Origin: Chaetorhynchus papuensis
Taxonomy: Eukaryota > Chordata > Aves > Passeriformes > Rhipiduridae
Reading direction: 5' to 3'
Assembly: GCA_013396525.1 (NCBI GenBank)
Contig: VWYX01001242.1
Location: 24,104 to 88,103, forward strand
DNA: 64,000 bases
Every line of letters begins with the position of its first letter. Position 1 is the first letter of the stretch. A program made the translations under genes and the position numbers. The notes beneath the pieces are model-generated. The model did no database searches. It saw nothing but the letters and a program-made list of their open reading frames with translations, and had not been told where the DNA came from. Below, in pieces: positions 1-11,265 of the stretch.

Positions 1-300
1 AGGAAAACAAAAGGCATTGTTTAGAGCTATTGGCCAAACACGTTTAAAAAATATGACTGCATTTTTTTCCACCTCAGTGGAATAGATAAATTCCATGAAA
101 GTATTTTAAAGATAAGTACTAGTTAAGTAGCTTCCAAATAATCATATTTTTATTTGAGCTTTATATTTCTCTTAAGTTAAATCCATTAGTAGATTAGGTT
201 TTGCCAGCTCTATTCATGGCTATTTGATCCTTGAATCCTTTCAAGAAAATCAATGTGTGGCTTTCCAGCTAATTAGCATAGTATTAATAAAATGTATAAG
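1..300. other. AT-rich non-coding flank
   Basis: Unique AT-rich sequence with short A and T runs. I see no exon, repeat or RNA gene in it. It ends abruptly at the GC-rich block that begins near 301, and this sharp change in composition helps set the left edge of the CpG island. Confidence 0.6.
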
Positions 301-760
301 GCGGCCAGGGCTGCCGAAACCCCTCACTTGGCCTGACAAAGTCTGCGGGGAAGGTCAGCAAGTGCCCGGGCGCCCGGGCAGGGAGGGCGGGGTGCGGCAT
401 CCCGGGCGGGCCGGGGGCTCGGGGGGAGCGGCGGGGACCGGGCGGGCAGGCACGGCCGCCCCTCCCCGATTTTCCACCCCCCTCCCGCTTTCTTCTGCAA
501 ATCAAAGCCGCCATCTGCTGTGACAAGTGTTCCCATTCACCTTTTCCCTCTTATCTGCTCCCTCGCAGGGAAGTGCTCTGGAGGCTGACAGCCCCGTCTC
601 CCTGCTGAGGCTGCATTTCTGCAGCCATCGCCCCCCGCCCCCACTCCGGCTACACTCCCTCACCGGCGGGGAACGAGAGGCTCCGGCAGAGAGCCGGGGC
701 TGTGGGCGTGTGGCCGAGGAGGGGCTGTGGAGGTGCTTCCTATGCCCGAGGTACCCCGCC
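301..760. promoter_or_regulatory. CpG island, candidate promoter or transcription start region
   Basis: The block is very GC-rich, with about 19 CpG dinucleotides in 301-480 by hand count, against almost none in the AT-rich flanks. It has three CCCGGG sites (about 366-371, 374-379, 402-407) and GGGCGG boxes of the Sp1/KLF type. CpG density continues more weakly to the CCGAGG near 750. Unmethylated CpG islands of this size in birds usually mark promoters or developmental regulatory elements. No TATA box or open frame I can assign to a known protein is present, so neither the direction of transcription nor the gene can be given. A pyrimidine tract ending in CGCAG at about 569 could be a splice acceptor on the + strand, and GAG|GTACC at 750 a weak donor. 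The promoter role is inferred from composition only. Confidence 0.6.
368..445 (+). other. G-quadruplex-prone G-run cluster inside the CpG island
   Basis: The + strand has G runs at 368-370, 376-378, 381-383, 385-387 and 389-392 separated by loops of 1-5 bases. This satisfies the usual four-runs-of-three rule. More runs of 3-6 G follow to about 445. G-quadruplex motifs are common just around CpG-island promoters. Folding is predicted from the pattern and has not been shown. Confidence 0.65.
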
Positions 761-3700
761 ATTCTCCAGCATCCCTCAGCATCCACCCGCACTTGTTTGC
801 TGCTCACTGTTTTTATTACTCTAATTTTTAAAGCAGATATTGGGGGGAACACGGTGAATGGACGGACAGACCCCTTTTCTTGTTTCCCCTTTGCCTTCTT
901 TCCCTCAAACTTGAGCAGCTCACTGGTATTTTTTTGTTTGTTGAGAGGAAATCATTTGGGTGACTGAGAAGCTTAAGGTAAAATGTGTAACAGGCCCCGA
1001 TAAATCATGTCAGTAATGGCAATGCAGCAGATCCCAGAAATGCTGGGGGTAAATATTTTTTTTTCTTTTCCACCCAGTCAGCTCATGCTGACATGTCTGT
1101 GGTTGCATAGGTGTCAACAGAGAGAGAATTATTTCCCTGCATGAAGGAAACCTGAGAAGGAAAAAAAAAATGATGGAGAAAAGGATAAGAATCTTGTGTG
1201 AGTACTTTTTTCCTGCTGTAAGGGGAAAAAAACCCCTTTGTTTTGTTCTCTTGTCTGGATGTGACATTTTACACCACTTGCCTTCTTTCTTATCCAATTC
1301 TAAAGGCTATGGCTATTCCACACAAGTATTCCTGTGGCAGGCTTTAGCCCACTGAGGGCTGCCAGCGTGGGCTGGCAGCAGCAACTCCGTCCTCAGGGCT
1401 TCACTCTTGCAGTCCCACAGCCTTCTCAGGAGGGTATCGAGTGATTTCTCAGGAGCTAACGCTGATTGCTTGAGAGTTGGTGCTGCTTCACTGTAGAGTC
1501 AATTCCACACTCCCAGCTTTTCACAGCCTTTGGCCCAAACCCCGCTGTCCTGGTGTCTACCTGCACAGCTGCACAATAAGACCTTTCCCTTAATTTGAGC
1601 CATTTTGGGGGAAGCGGGGGGTGTGAAAGAACTTTGCAAGTTTAGTAAGAGTGAAGAACAAAATAAATGTCATTAGAGTTACTGGCAACTGATAGAACAA
1701 CTTCAGTGGATGTTACTGGAATAAAATTGGGAGTGGGCAGTAAGCCTGCCTCTGCCACTGCTAAACTTGGCTGGAGACTGGCTCCAGAATTTGTAGCCTT
1801 TTGACCCTCATAGGTGTTTCATGCATGGGAATGTGGTGCTTAGTGCTCTTCTCTTGCAAGCTGTTACTTAGTTTTCGTTAAGCACCTAACGGTATTTGAG
1901 CTAATACAAAAACCTTTAGGTTTCAGAGCTCCTGAAGACTGTGAGGAACTTTGGAGTAACTTGATAAAGTCAGTTAGGTCAATAGCTCAAACCCAATAGT
2001 GAAAAAAGGTGAAGGACATCCATGGAAATAGTTGGAATAAATCACAGGGGCTAGTGGGGTATCCAGAAAAAAAAAAAAAAAGCAAGTAACGTGTTAGAGT
2101 CTGTGGAACTTAAAATAATCAAACTCCCTTGTGTAAATCACTCTTCTTCAGCCAAGAGAAGGAAAGTTAGTCTATATTAAAAAACCTTTCAGTTCACCAA
2201 ATAACAAAGAAAATTTTAAAAAAGCTTGGTATGAAAGATGAAAGTACCTGCAAATTGAAAGGACTAAAGTTGTCTGTGGAAGCTGTTAGAGATATGGAAA
2301 GATGCCCTTGGAGAGAGAAGGGTAAATGCACGAAATCTAGAGTAGACCAGAGACTTGTAAGGTGCTCACAGAGGTGTGTGACCCATAGGATGTCTAAAGA
2401 GAAAGGAGACCTGCACTCTGCCCAGTGGTATAAACCCTAACATTCCATGGCATAGCTCAGACACTCACTGCCCAGCTTCAGAAGACATTTTCCATGTTGG
2501 TAAGTTATTTCATAACTCCTTACTACGAATAGTTTTGCCTTGTCATTGGGACTGCTCATACTGGTCGCTTTTGGAGGCCTCATGGTTGTCTCCACTGTTA
2601 ATCTGTAGTGGGATATAATTACATGTCTCTGTGCCAGACCTCTAAGGACTCTCAGTGGATAAATTATTTTAGAAAGGTTCCTAGCATTCTGTCATCTAAA
2701 TGTCCTTGAAAATTCTCTCAAAGACTTCTGCCCATACACTTGGTGCTTTCTCCCAGTGCACTGCATTTGTGTGGGCACTGCCACGTGTCCCCGTTTGCAT
2801 GAGTCAGGAAGTTTCTATGGGAGGACACTGATCTGGATCCAAGATGTGCTTTTAAATTAAAGAACCTTTCTAAAATGAAATAAAAGAAAATGTGTTTGGC
2901 TATTACAGTGTCAAAGTGCTGAGCAGTACATTTTCTGAGCATGAAACATATTGACAAAAATTCCCTGTCTCACTAGATGGGATTATGATAAAGTGCTGTG
3001 GCTTCATCACTATTACTGCCTTGCTGGGTTTTTGCTTGTTGGTTTGTTTAGGTTAACATTTGTAATGTTGCTAAAAACCAATTCTCTGCTTGTTCCTGAT
3101 TCAGCTGTTCTCTTTGCGTGTGGTGGGCTAAAGAAAAGTGAAAGGACGCAGGGTGGGAATGTGGTGAGCTCTGGCTGGCATGGATGGGACAGAGGGCAAA
3201 GCTTGAGAATGTCTCTGGTGTTGTGTTGTGAAGTCCTGAAGTGCTCTGGGGGCATTGCCAGTGATACAGAGCTTTGGCTTTTGGTTTTTTCCATGTGCCA
3301 GATGCAGACTCCTTTTCATCTTGGCTTGCTCTTGCACCCCCAGCAGCAATGCCTCAGTCATGGCTCGGGTGGTCTAAGCACATCAGCAGCGATGAGGTGA
3401 CATGGGAAGGTCTCACCCAGCCCTGTGGCTAGAGCAGAGGGAGCTGCTAGATGTCTGCGAGGATGGAGGACATTTATGTCGTCTTTCAGGAAGCTTCTCT
3501 ACCTTGAACTGACTGGCGAAGGTTAGACTAAACTTTCTGTGCTGATTAATAAAGCCTCTGTGGATGGGGTCCAAGCCAAACCTGTGAACAGTCTCTATCT
3601 CTGAATTTCAGTTTGTTTCAGCATTTACATTAAGTTGTAGATAATATGCTCATAAAGCATTAATCTAATACTCTGAATTATGAAGCCGTTGCAGTTGAAT

Positions 3701-6700
3701 TAATGTATTTTTACAACTGAGTCTTATTTACCCCTTATGTTCAACTTCCCGAAAGAAACTCCTTTCTACCTAAAATTTGCATATCTGTTTTTTAACAAAT
3801 CTGGTAGAACTGTTATATGGAAAGTATGAGGTAGATTAGTGAAGGTATTTCACAGGCTTGGGCATGTAAAATGAGCTGCAATATTTATTTTGCAATAGCT
3901 TCCTCCATTTTCAAACCGTGTCTCGAAGTTGTCGTGTTTTGGAAGCATGAGCTGTAAGAAAGGTGCAGATTGCAGAGGAAACATGCTGTTCACTTTGAAT
4001 TTAAATCAGTCAGACATGCAGTAGCTCACCTCGTGAGTTTAGGGGGAAGTCAGTTCAAGGCTGGAAGAGGAATTTGGCACGTATTTACAAAGGCAAAATT
4101 ATAGGACCCACCAACCAAGCATTTTATTAGAAATACAAGTTAAATTCTGCTGGGACATCCAAAAATAAGGTGGTCCTGAAGTCAGAAGCATGCATAATCC
4201 TAATACTGAATATAGTGGGGCAAATATATTTTTAAAAATTAAATACTTTTCCATGATGGAAAACCCTAAAATACGTAGATTTTTTTTTTTTTTTTTTCAC
4301 CAAGGGGTTATTCTGCTAATGAACTGTGATGGTGAAGTTTGAACATTACAGTATTTGTCAACAAATATGTTTTTCCAGCCTGTTTTGTTTATCAGCTAAT
4401 TATTTGATTCATATTGCCAGTAAGGTAGAACTATGAGACAGCAATTTCATTTTCCAGTGATTTTCTATGAGTCCCTTTAAATCTTCAGGTTGACTAGCTC
4501 AAAATCCCTAAAAATTTAAAAAAAATTGTTTGCTATGTATACCAACTGCAGGAGAAAAAAAATCACAGCTTGGCAGGTTAGTTTTGTAATGATATATATT
4601 CTTAATATCCAGATAAACTTCTAATCCTATTGAATTCTTTTTTTTGGCTTCAGTCATATCAGTTGACATTTAGATCCCGAAGTTACTTGCATTCAGTATA
4701 GAAATAAATAAACCCTTTTATCAGTTTTCAATTGAATGCTTTTCATTTTTTAATCTCTTGTTCTTTCATTATGAGAAACAGTAGATAACTCAAAAGCAGA
4801 TTTTTTTTTTTTATTGTCACATAAAAAAGTCCATTTTTGTTACTTGTCTAAACCAGAAGTCCTGTTCTTTTCAATCTCTCTTCCTATGGAAATTTTCTTC
4901 ATATCTCTAATAACATGGCACTGAATTCCACAATGATGAACTGAAACAGGCTGTTTCCTGTTGTGCAAATGGCTTTGATGAGTGGCTCTGCCAATACCAT
5001 TGACTATCAATTGTCAGTTTATACCGAGTACGTGGGATTCAGGGTTAATGGATGGAGTAGACAGTCTTCCTGGTAGGAAAAGGCCAGGAGGGATTTGCCA
5101 ATCTAATTTTGGAGCGGATGGTAAGCGGCACTGTTGAAGGGGCGATGTTCCAAATTCTTTCAAAGAAGTAATTGTTGAACTTTCTCAATAAGCCATCTCT
5201 TGTTTCTGATAAACTCACCAGTGTTTGTTCTGCCTCTCCTTTTCCTGACATGAGGATCAGGCTAAGCAGCACCAGCATTATCTGAGCCTTTTGCCTTTTT
5301 TAACCTGAGAGGTTGTTGCATGCTGTGAGAACCCTGTGTGAGTGGTGCTAGCCAGGCTGTTTGATAACACTGCACAGGGTCACGCTGGTCCTGCTGCATC
5401 CCTAGGGTCTGGGGCAGCTGGGCATAGCAAGTCTGTCCATTGTGGAAGTGCACAGGCTTTCCAAGAGAACAGAAACCTGGTGACCATGGTGTTAGCACAA
5501 GCTCCACGTTGGGCTATAGCTGTCCTAAGCCCTTCCCTGGGATCAATTACATCTTTGGTGGGCCTTGCTTCTGTTCCCACTCCTGTCATTTTCTGGACCC
5601 TGTCAGCCTCAAGCTAGTTCCTAGCTGAGGAACTTCCAGGTGTTTCCTTCAGCACCACCTCCACCTTTCTCCCTCAGCTTGTGATGGTGGCCCAGTGCCC
5701 CTCCAACCCCCTTCCCTTTTCTAGGTACTTTCCTCACAGCAGTTTCCTTTCCCCATCATTCATGACTCCCTCTGGTATCTTTTTCTCCACTGAGTCCCAC
5801 AGCAGCTCTTTATTTTGGATTGCAACAGGAGCATTCAGATACGCAGGACTAGTGCAGTGTAAATAGCTTTGGAGCTGCTTCTAGGGAGTGTTTAGATGTT
5901 GTCTAGGTATTTTGTAGGACCAATAACCTTGGTTGTCGCTTTGCCTACCCAAAAATCTACCTTTATGAAAGTCTGTGTCCAAATTATGAATACTCACTTC
6001 TTCCAAAACTCTTCTTTCTCCTAAGTAGGTGAGAAAATCTCTCCTGTGGCTGTTTACTATTTACAGAAATGTCAAAAGTAGTCTTGACTAAAATGTAGAC
6101 ATTAACAGAGACAGTTCTACAGTGGACATTTGATTGATATGGACATTTGAGTAACTTCCAAACAGCTTCATTCATAACCTCAAATCTGGGAATGTTTAAT
6201 TTATATGTATGGATGCTTGGGAGATGGGGAGTTTCCTCTGTGGTAAACTGACTTCAGGCTGAAGTGGTTGTTGATTTTTGTCATAACAACAATAAAATTC
6301 CGTTATCCAGATACCATTTCTCAAACTTTGATCTGACATGAGCAAAATAGTGATACTGAATTAATGTAAAGTCATGGCTCCTGGCTCCTATATTGTGTGT
6401 GTGAAGAAGTGTCCATAGGGTATTTTTTCCTACAGACATAAATGAATTTGTGGTTTCAATATTTTGCTCTGGGTTTATTGCCTTAAATACAGCACACAGA
6501 GAAGCACAAAGGCCAGAGAAGAAACATGAAAATGTTGCTATCAACCCCTGTATGACCCTGCTAAAAGTAGTTATAGGAGTGGCCCTTCAATGCATCCTCT
6601 CAGGCTTCCTAGTTCTGAGCAAATATTTTTAGAAGGATCACTAGAAAGAGGAGTTACTGTATAGAAAATAAGTGTGTATCTGTGTGTGTGATAAAGGCAG

Positions 6701-8224
6701 CCAAAGAAAGTTTTGTAAAATTAGTATTTTCAATCTTCTGTAATTTGCAGCAAATCAAACCAGGTTATTGTGTGAATAATATGTAAAGGGATAATATTAT
6801 AAATGCATGCTACATATCTGTATGCATACCCAAAGAAAGAAAATTTTATTCAATCCCATATTTTTTCTCATCCAATTGCTGTAAAAAAAAATCTCACTTC
6901 TCTTACATCTGTCACTATAGTATCTGAAATATGAATATACATTCAGACAGCAATATCTTGGTAGACTGCAGAGAGGTTTCTGCTCTTCCCCAGACTGTGG
7001 CAAAAACAAGTGTTTGATAAAATGGGGGGGGAAATGTCCTCTTTTGCTTTAGATTTTTTCCATTTTTATTTCACTGAGAACTGCTTTCATGTTTTGTTTC
7101 CTGTTGGTTTTACTTCTTCTTTTACCTCAACTTGTTTTTCCAGTAAAGAATAAAGCAGAACCGTGGGGTAAAGTAAAAGAAAGCAGGGAAAGAAGCAGGA
7201 TTTACTCATTCCTAATTTTGACATAAATCTTCAGAGAAAAGAGTGAATGAATGAAAAAGTTTGTCCCAGAGCTGTCAAAGGAAAACATTACTGGAAGCTG
7301 TTACAATTTTTGAGGAATTTGAATCATCACCACTTGCAAGGGAGAAATCAGCTGCATTCGCTTAGCAATGCAGTGAACTGAGGTTTCTTTTTCCTGACTG
7401 CTGACGCTGAATTACTGGCACTGTTCGACTACTTTCTGAAATACTCCATTCCTAAGGCACAACATTTTTTGGGATCCAAAATGTAGTGATGATTTCCGTA
7501 GATTAGATTTATTTGAAATACCCTAGTGGAACTCATTGCTTTGGTACAGAGGTCTCATCTGATCCCTGCTTTTAACAGGCGCATTCCTAAATTGAGAAAC
7601 CCATTGTTCTGCCTTAAACCATTAAGGACACAGATTAAACTATTCAAAGACAAAGCACTTAATGGGGAGTGGCCTTCAAAACATGTATACATGTGTTTGT
7701 GCTTGGGAAGCATCTGTATTTTGTGCCACCCAAATTTTTATTATTTTTAAGGGGTGAGAATCATTATTTCTGAAAATGAACCATGAGGGGGATGCGAGGT
7801 GGCACTGCTTACTGAGATCTTTGCAAAAGTACATGACCCAGAAATTGCAGTGTCCTCGATGTTGCTAATGCATGGATTGCTGCAGGCAGATGTGTATGTA
7901 TGCAAGGGGATTTAAAATGTTTGGTTATGTGTGTTTAAGTGCATGTGATTTTATAGGTAGGACACATTTGTTTTCCACTACTAAAATCTACTAGACTGCA
8001 AAGTGCCCTTTGCTGGACACAGTGGGGAATTTTAAACAGAATAAAAGTTTTTAAGTGCAGCAACTGCTTAATGTGCAAAACCAGCAGATAAACTTTTTCT
8101 ATGCTTCCCCTCACCCTGTGACGTTTAAAATATCCAGCTCACAGCCGTCCTTACCTTGCCTTTTTCTGGTGTTATATCTGACACGAAACACTTCCATCCT
8201 GAGGTGGGTCCTTGACAGTCTTTA
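761..8224. other. Unique non-coding sequence, mostly AT-rich
   Basis: I see no recognisable gene here. Open frames are short, overlap on both strands and show no domain. Simple tracts include an A15 run at 2067-2081, a T18 run at 4280-4297 and a T run near 4801-4812. A small perfect hairpin (8-base stem, 6-base loop) sits at 1358-1379. GC content is low through much of 3.6-7.1 kb. I could not assign any interspersed repeat family here; old, highly diverged copies may be hidden. Confidence 0.6.
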
Positions 8225-8470
8225 ATGTGACAAAATGATTTGGGCTTCCTGTCATTCAACTTAAATCACTTTTCTACCCACGCATAAAAAAAGCTCCAGC
8301 ACAGTCCTTGATGGCCTCAAGAAAAACACGGCTGGTCCCAGCCTAACCCTCAGCTGCATGGCACTGCATTGTCATCATAATTGGATGTGATAGATTTTCA
8401 CTCTGCTTTACTAAAATTTTGTTTGTAATTGAGTAAATGTGCCACTTGCAGTTGAAAATAAATTAGCCCA
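8225..8470. promoter_or_regulatory. Candidate conserved non-coding element
   Basis: This is a block of complex, unique sequence with motifs typical of vertebrate enhancers: a CATAATTGG homeodomain-like core at about 8377-8385, TTTGTAATTGAG at about 8419-8430, and AATAAATTAGCC near its end. It has no simple repeats and no plausible reading frame. The call comes from general sequence texture only. A multi-bird alignment showing no excess conservation would remove it. Confidence 0.25.
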
Positions 8471-8502
8471 GAGCAACAGCCGCTTGAGTGTTTTTTGACA
8501 GT

Positions 8503-8585
8503 GTGTGTGTGGGCTTTTTAAATACATACACACATACATACATACATACACACACACATACATACATACATACATATAAATATAA
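8503..8585. repeat. Compound microsatellite (GT)n then (CATA)n/(CA)n
   Basis: A short GT tract at about 8503-8512 is followed by interrupted CATA and CA units at about 8522-8576, which fade into TAAATA-rich sequence. It is a simple tandem repeat, probably length-variable between individuals. No function is implied. Confidence 0.95.
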
Positions 8586-10928
8586 ATAAAATAGAACAGG
8601 TCAAGTGCATAGCTAGGATTATAAAAATATCCCTTTCATTGTTAAATGGCGTCCTGAACTCCATTTTCTCGATGTGTGTTGTACATTTTCCCCCTCAGAG
8701 AGGGTGAAAACATAAAAGCAATACAGCAGACTGCAGCATGGGGGAGGGTTTCTTTCCTTCCTCACACTTTCTACTTTTGTCGAGCCACCTGAGAAGTTGA
8801 TATGAGAAGGGCATTTTGGAATAAAGACATTACTCTGACAGCAAATACAAATGAAATAAAATTGGCCTAAGGCTTTGATGCCAGAACCTGAATGGAGAGC
8901 AGAGACTTAGCAATGCACTAGTTTAATACACCAGAGAAATAGAACTAGAATAATTTGCAATGCAGGATGATGAAAGAAGAAAATATAACAAACCCAGAGA
9001 TTAAAATAGAGTTTCCAGCCCGTGTATATTCGCATTTTGCACTCAAGTTGACCCATAAACATGGCAAGAGAAGCGAATATGCACTTTTCTCTTCTTTTGG
9101 AACAAAGCTGTTTGAGGTGCAGAGATACCATGTCAGGATCTCAACCTTGAGACTCCAGAGGGAAGGATCTGAGGCTCTCACAGTTTTGGATGAAGTCTTC
9201 TTCATGGACATCTCCTGACTCTAGAAATAGCCACTGCCAACCACATTAAGCCATTGCTCTGGTCACTGAGCAGACAGATGGGCTTTGTGGTGAAAGAGAA
9301 GGAATCCTTGAGAGAAAGAAGTCACTCATAGGGCACCTTGTGCATGACATTGATGCTCCATTTCCCTGTACGTGTGTACACACATCCCTAGCTTTCTCAT
9401 GATCCAGTTACTATTCCTTAGTGTAAAAACTCTCAAGTTAAGGATTTTTTTGGGTTTCGTGCTTGTACAGCATTTATAACCAGAAGGGATCCTATGTGTT
9501 GCCACAATGCAAAAAGAAAAAATAAAAAAAATAATAGCTGGGGGCTTCAAGGCTGAATTGTTTCACATTAACATAGGGATCTGTTTATTTTCATATCCTC
9601 CAGTAGACCTCGTTTATTGGTCTCTAATGTTTCTCAGGTTTGTATGACCCAAAAATGAATTGTTTGACTTTTTTTGCAATAGGCATTTTGGCAAGTACTG
9701 AATTAATTTTATGGTATTAAGTCAGCTCTAGAGAAAAATAAATAAATTGCTGAAGTATCAGAGCCAATTATGGGCACTGGTTCATATGCTGGATTCTGCA
9801 TTTCTCTTTTAGATATTTAAATGATTTCAATGCACAGGCCCAGTCATTCCAAGTCTTTGGATGTATTTAAAGCAATTGAAAATCCCTTTTCAACACAAAA
9901 GTCAAATAATCTTATAGCCCCTTTAACAAATATTGATGGTTACCTTAAGGTTGTGGCATGATGTAAGTTTTAACATAAAATTCAACTTGCTGGCAAAGAT
10001 GCGTTTAAGTTACACAGGAAAAGTGACATGAAGTAATAACAACAACTACTCTTTAAAAAAAAAAAACAACAAACCATGGTTCAAAGAATACACTATCCTC
10101 ATCTCCTCGCATAAGTCACTTCAGGTTCTTCAGATGTAGAGCTTGATTGAAACAGAGAGTGATTTGCAGGAAATAAATGTAAGTCATACAGAATTATACA
10201 GGTTTTTCCTGAAGGGAGACTTTGCTACCATACAAACTACCCTTAGGAAGGAAACAAACAATTTAAATAAACCAGTCATTAATTTACATCTAACTCATAA
10301 GTCTGAATCCTCCAAGTCATTAATTTTGGGTGGGAAGGGCAAGAGTAGTGCTCTTGTCTGATTCTGTCTGTAGAGTAAGAAGATAGTGCTGCTATCTCTT
10401 TCATCGGGAATTTATGTACATTAGAAAAGCAATAACTTTTTCACAAGTATACCAACTATCACAAGTAAACAGCTTTTTCAAGCCTGATGGCAAAACCTCC
10501 AGCATGGCAAAGCAGCAGTGCACTTGTTTATTATCATATAGAGTTTAACCTGTTTTTACACTAACTGTCTGGTTTCTTGCTTTTCACACAGATATAAAAA
10601 AATCTAGGCTAGGGTGTAAAGGAAGGCAAAGCTTGTAAGCAAGAGCTGGCCAGCTGGTGATGGAGGTTATTAACTGAGGACAAAGCAGACATTTACAACA
10701 GTGGCACAGAAAAGGGAGAATTAAACAGAGATCTTTAGTAATGTTTTTCTCCTTCAGAAATATCACTTTGTCTACAGCCGTTCAAACACTTGGGGAAAAG
10801 AAAGAAAAAATAGTAATATGAATGTTTAGGCTTCCCCTAGGCATTTTCCATGCTCTAGATATCCCGACTGTAGCTGAGTATCCTAGCTCATCACTGAACA
10901 ACGTCTCAAATATGCCCTTCCCCTCACT
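8586..10928. other. Unique non-coding sequence
   Basis: AT-rich sequence without a recognisable gene or repeat. It holds a 12-base perfect palindrome of alternating GT/AC at 9372-9383 and an A12 run near 10055-10066. The open frames on both strands around 8907-9218 overlap each other and match nothing I know. Confidence 0.6.
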
Positions 10929-10929
10929 G

Positions 10930-11265
10930 GCTGGAGGGACTAATTTATGAAGAGAGATTAAAAGAATTAAATATAGATAGCTTCGTTAAGTGAAGACTAC
11001 AGTGGGACAAAAGAATAGCCTACAAATACATGGAGGGGGTAGATTCCTGAGGGAGGTGAATTATTTAGGACAATAGGAGTGGGTTTAACTAAGAGTAATG
11101 GGATGAAATTAAGAATAGGAAAAATTAGGCTGAATATATAAAAGAATCCTTCTTGACAGCTAGATCAATTTGGCCATGGACGACTGTCCCTTGGGAAGTG
11201 ATGAAAGACCCACCGTTTGGTGCATTTAGAGGCAGGCTTTGACGAAACATCATTTAATGCACTAT
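10930..11265 (+). mobile_element. Ancient CR1/L3-type LINE fragment (3' part of ORF2)
   Basis: This is a degraded piece of the C-terminal region of a CR1-clade reverse transcriptase ORF. From about 10949 the sequence reads EERLKELNIDSF, and further on AYKYMEGVDS; both are hallmark stretches of the segment downstream of the RT domain. A GTGGGTTTAACT-like stretch (the usual NGFK region) and a TTAGGCTGAATAT stretch follow in the expected order, then the decayed part for the P-R-E-V-x-D-A-P-S region near 11190-11215. Frames are broken repeatedly and divergence is much greater than in the copies at 18.1 and 62.3 kb. It is therefore an older subfamily, likely predating crown birds. It cannot be active. 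Confidence 0.78.

Noticed and set aside
8503..8585. Regularly spaced CATA units considered as a CRISPR-like array
   Set aside because: The units are contiguous simple repeats with no unique spacers, in a vertebrate genome. It is a microsatellite.
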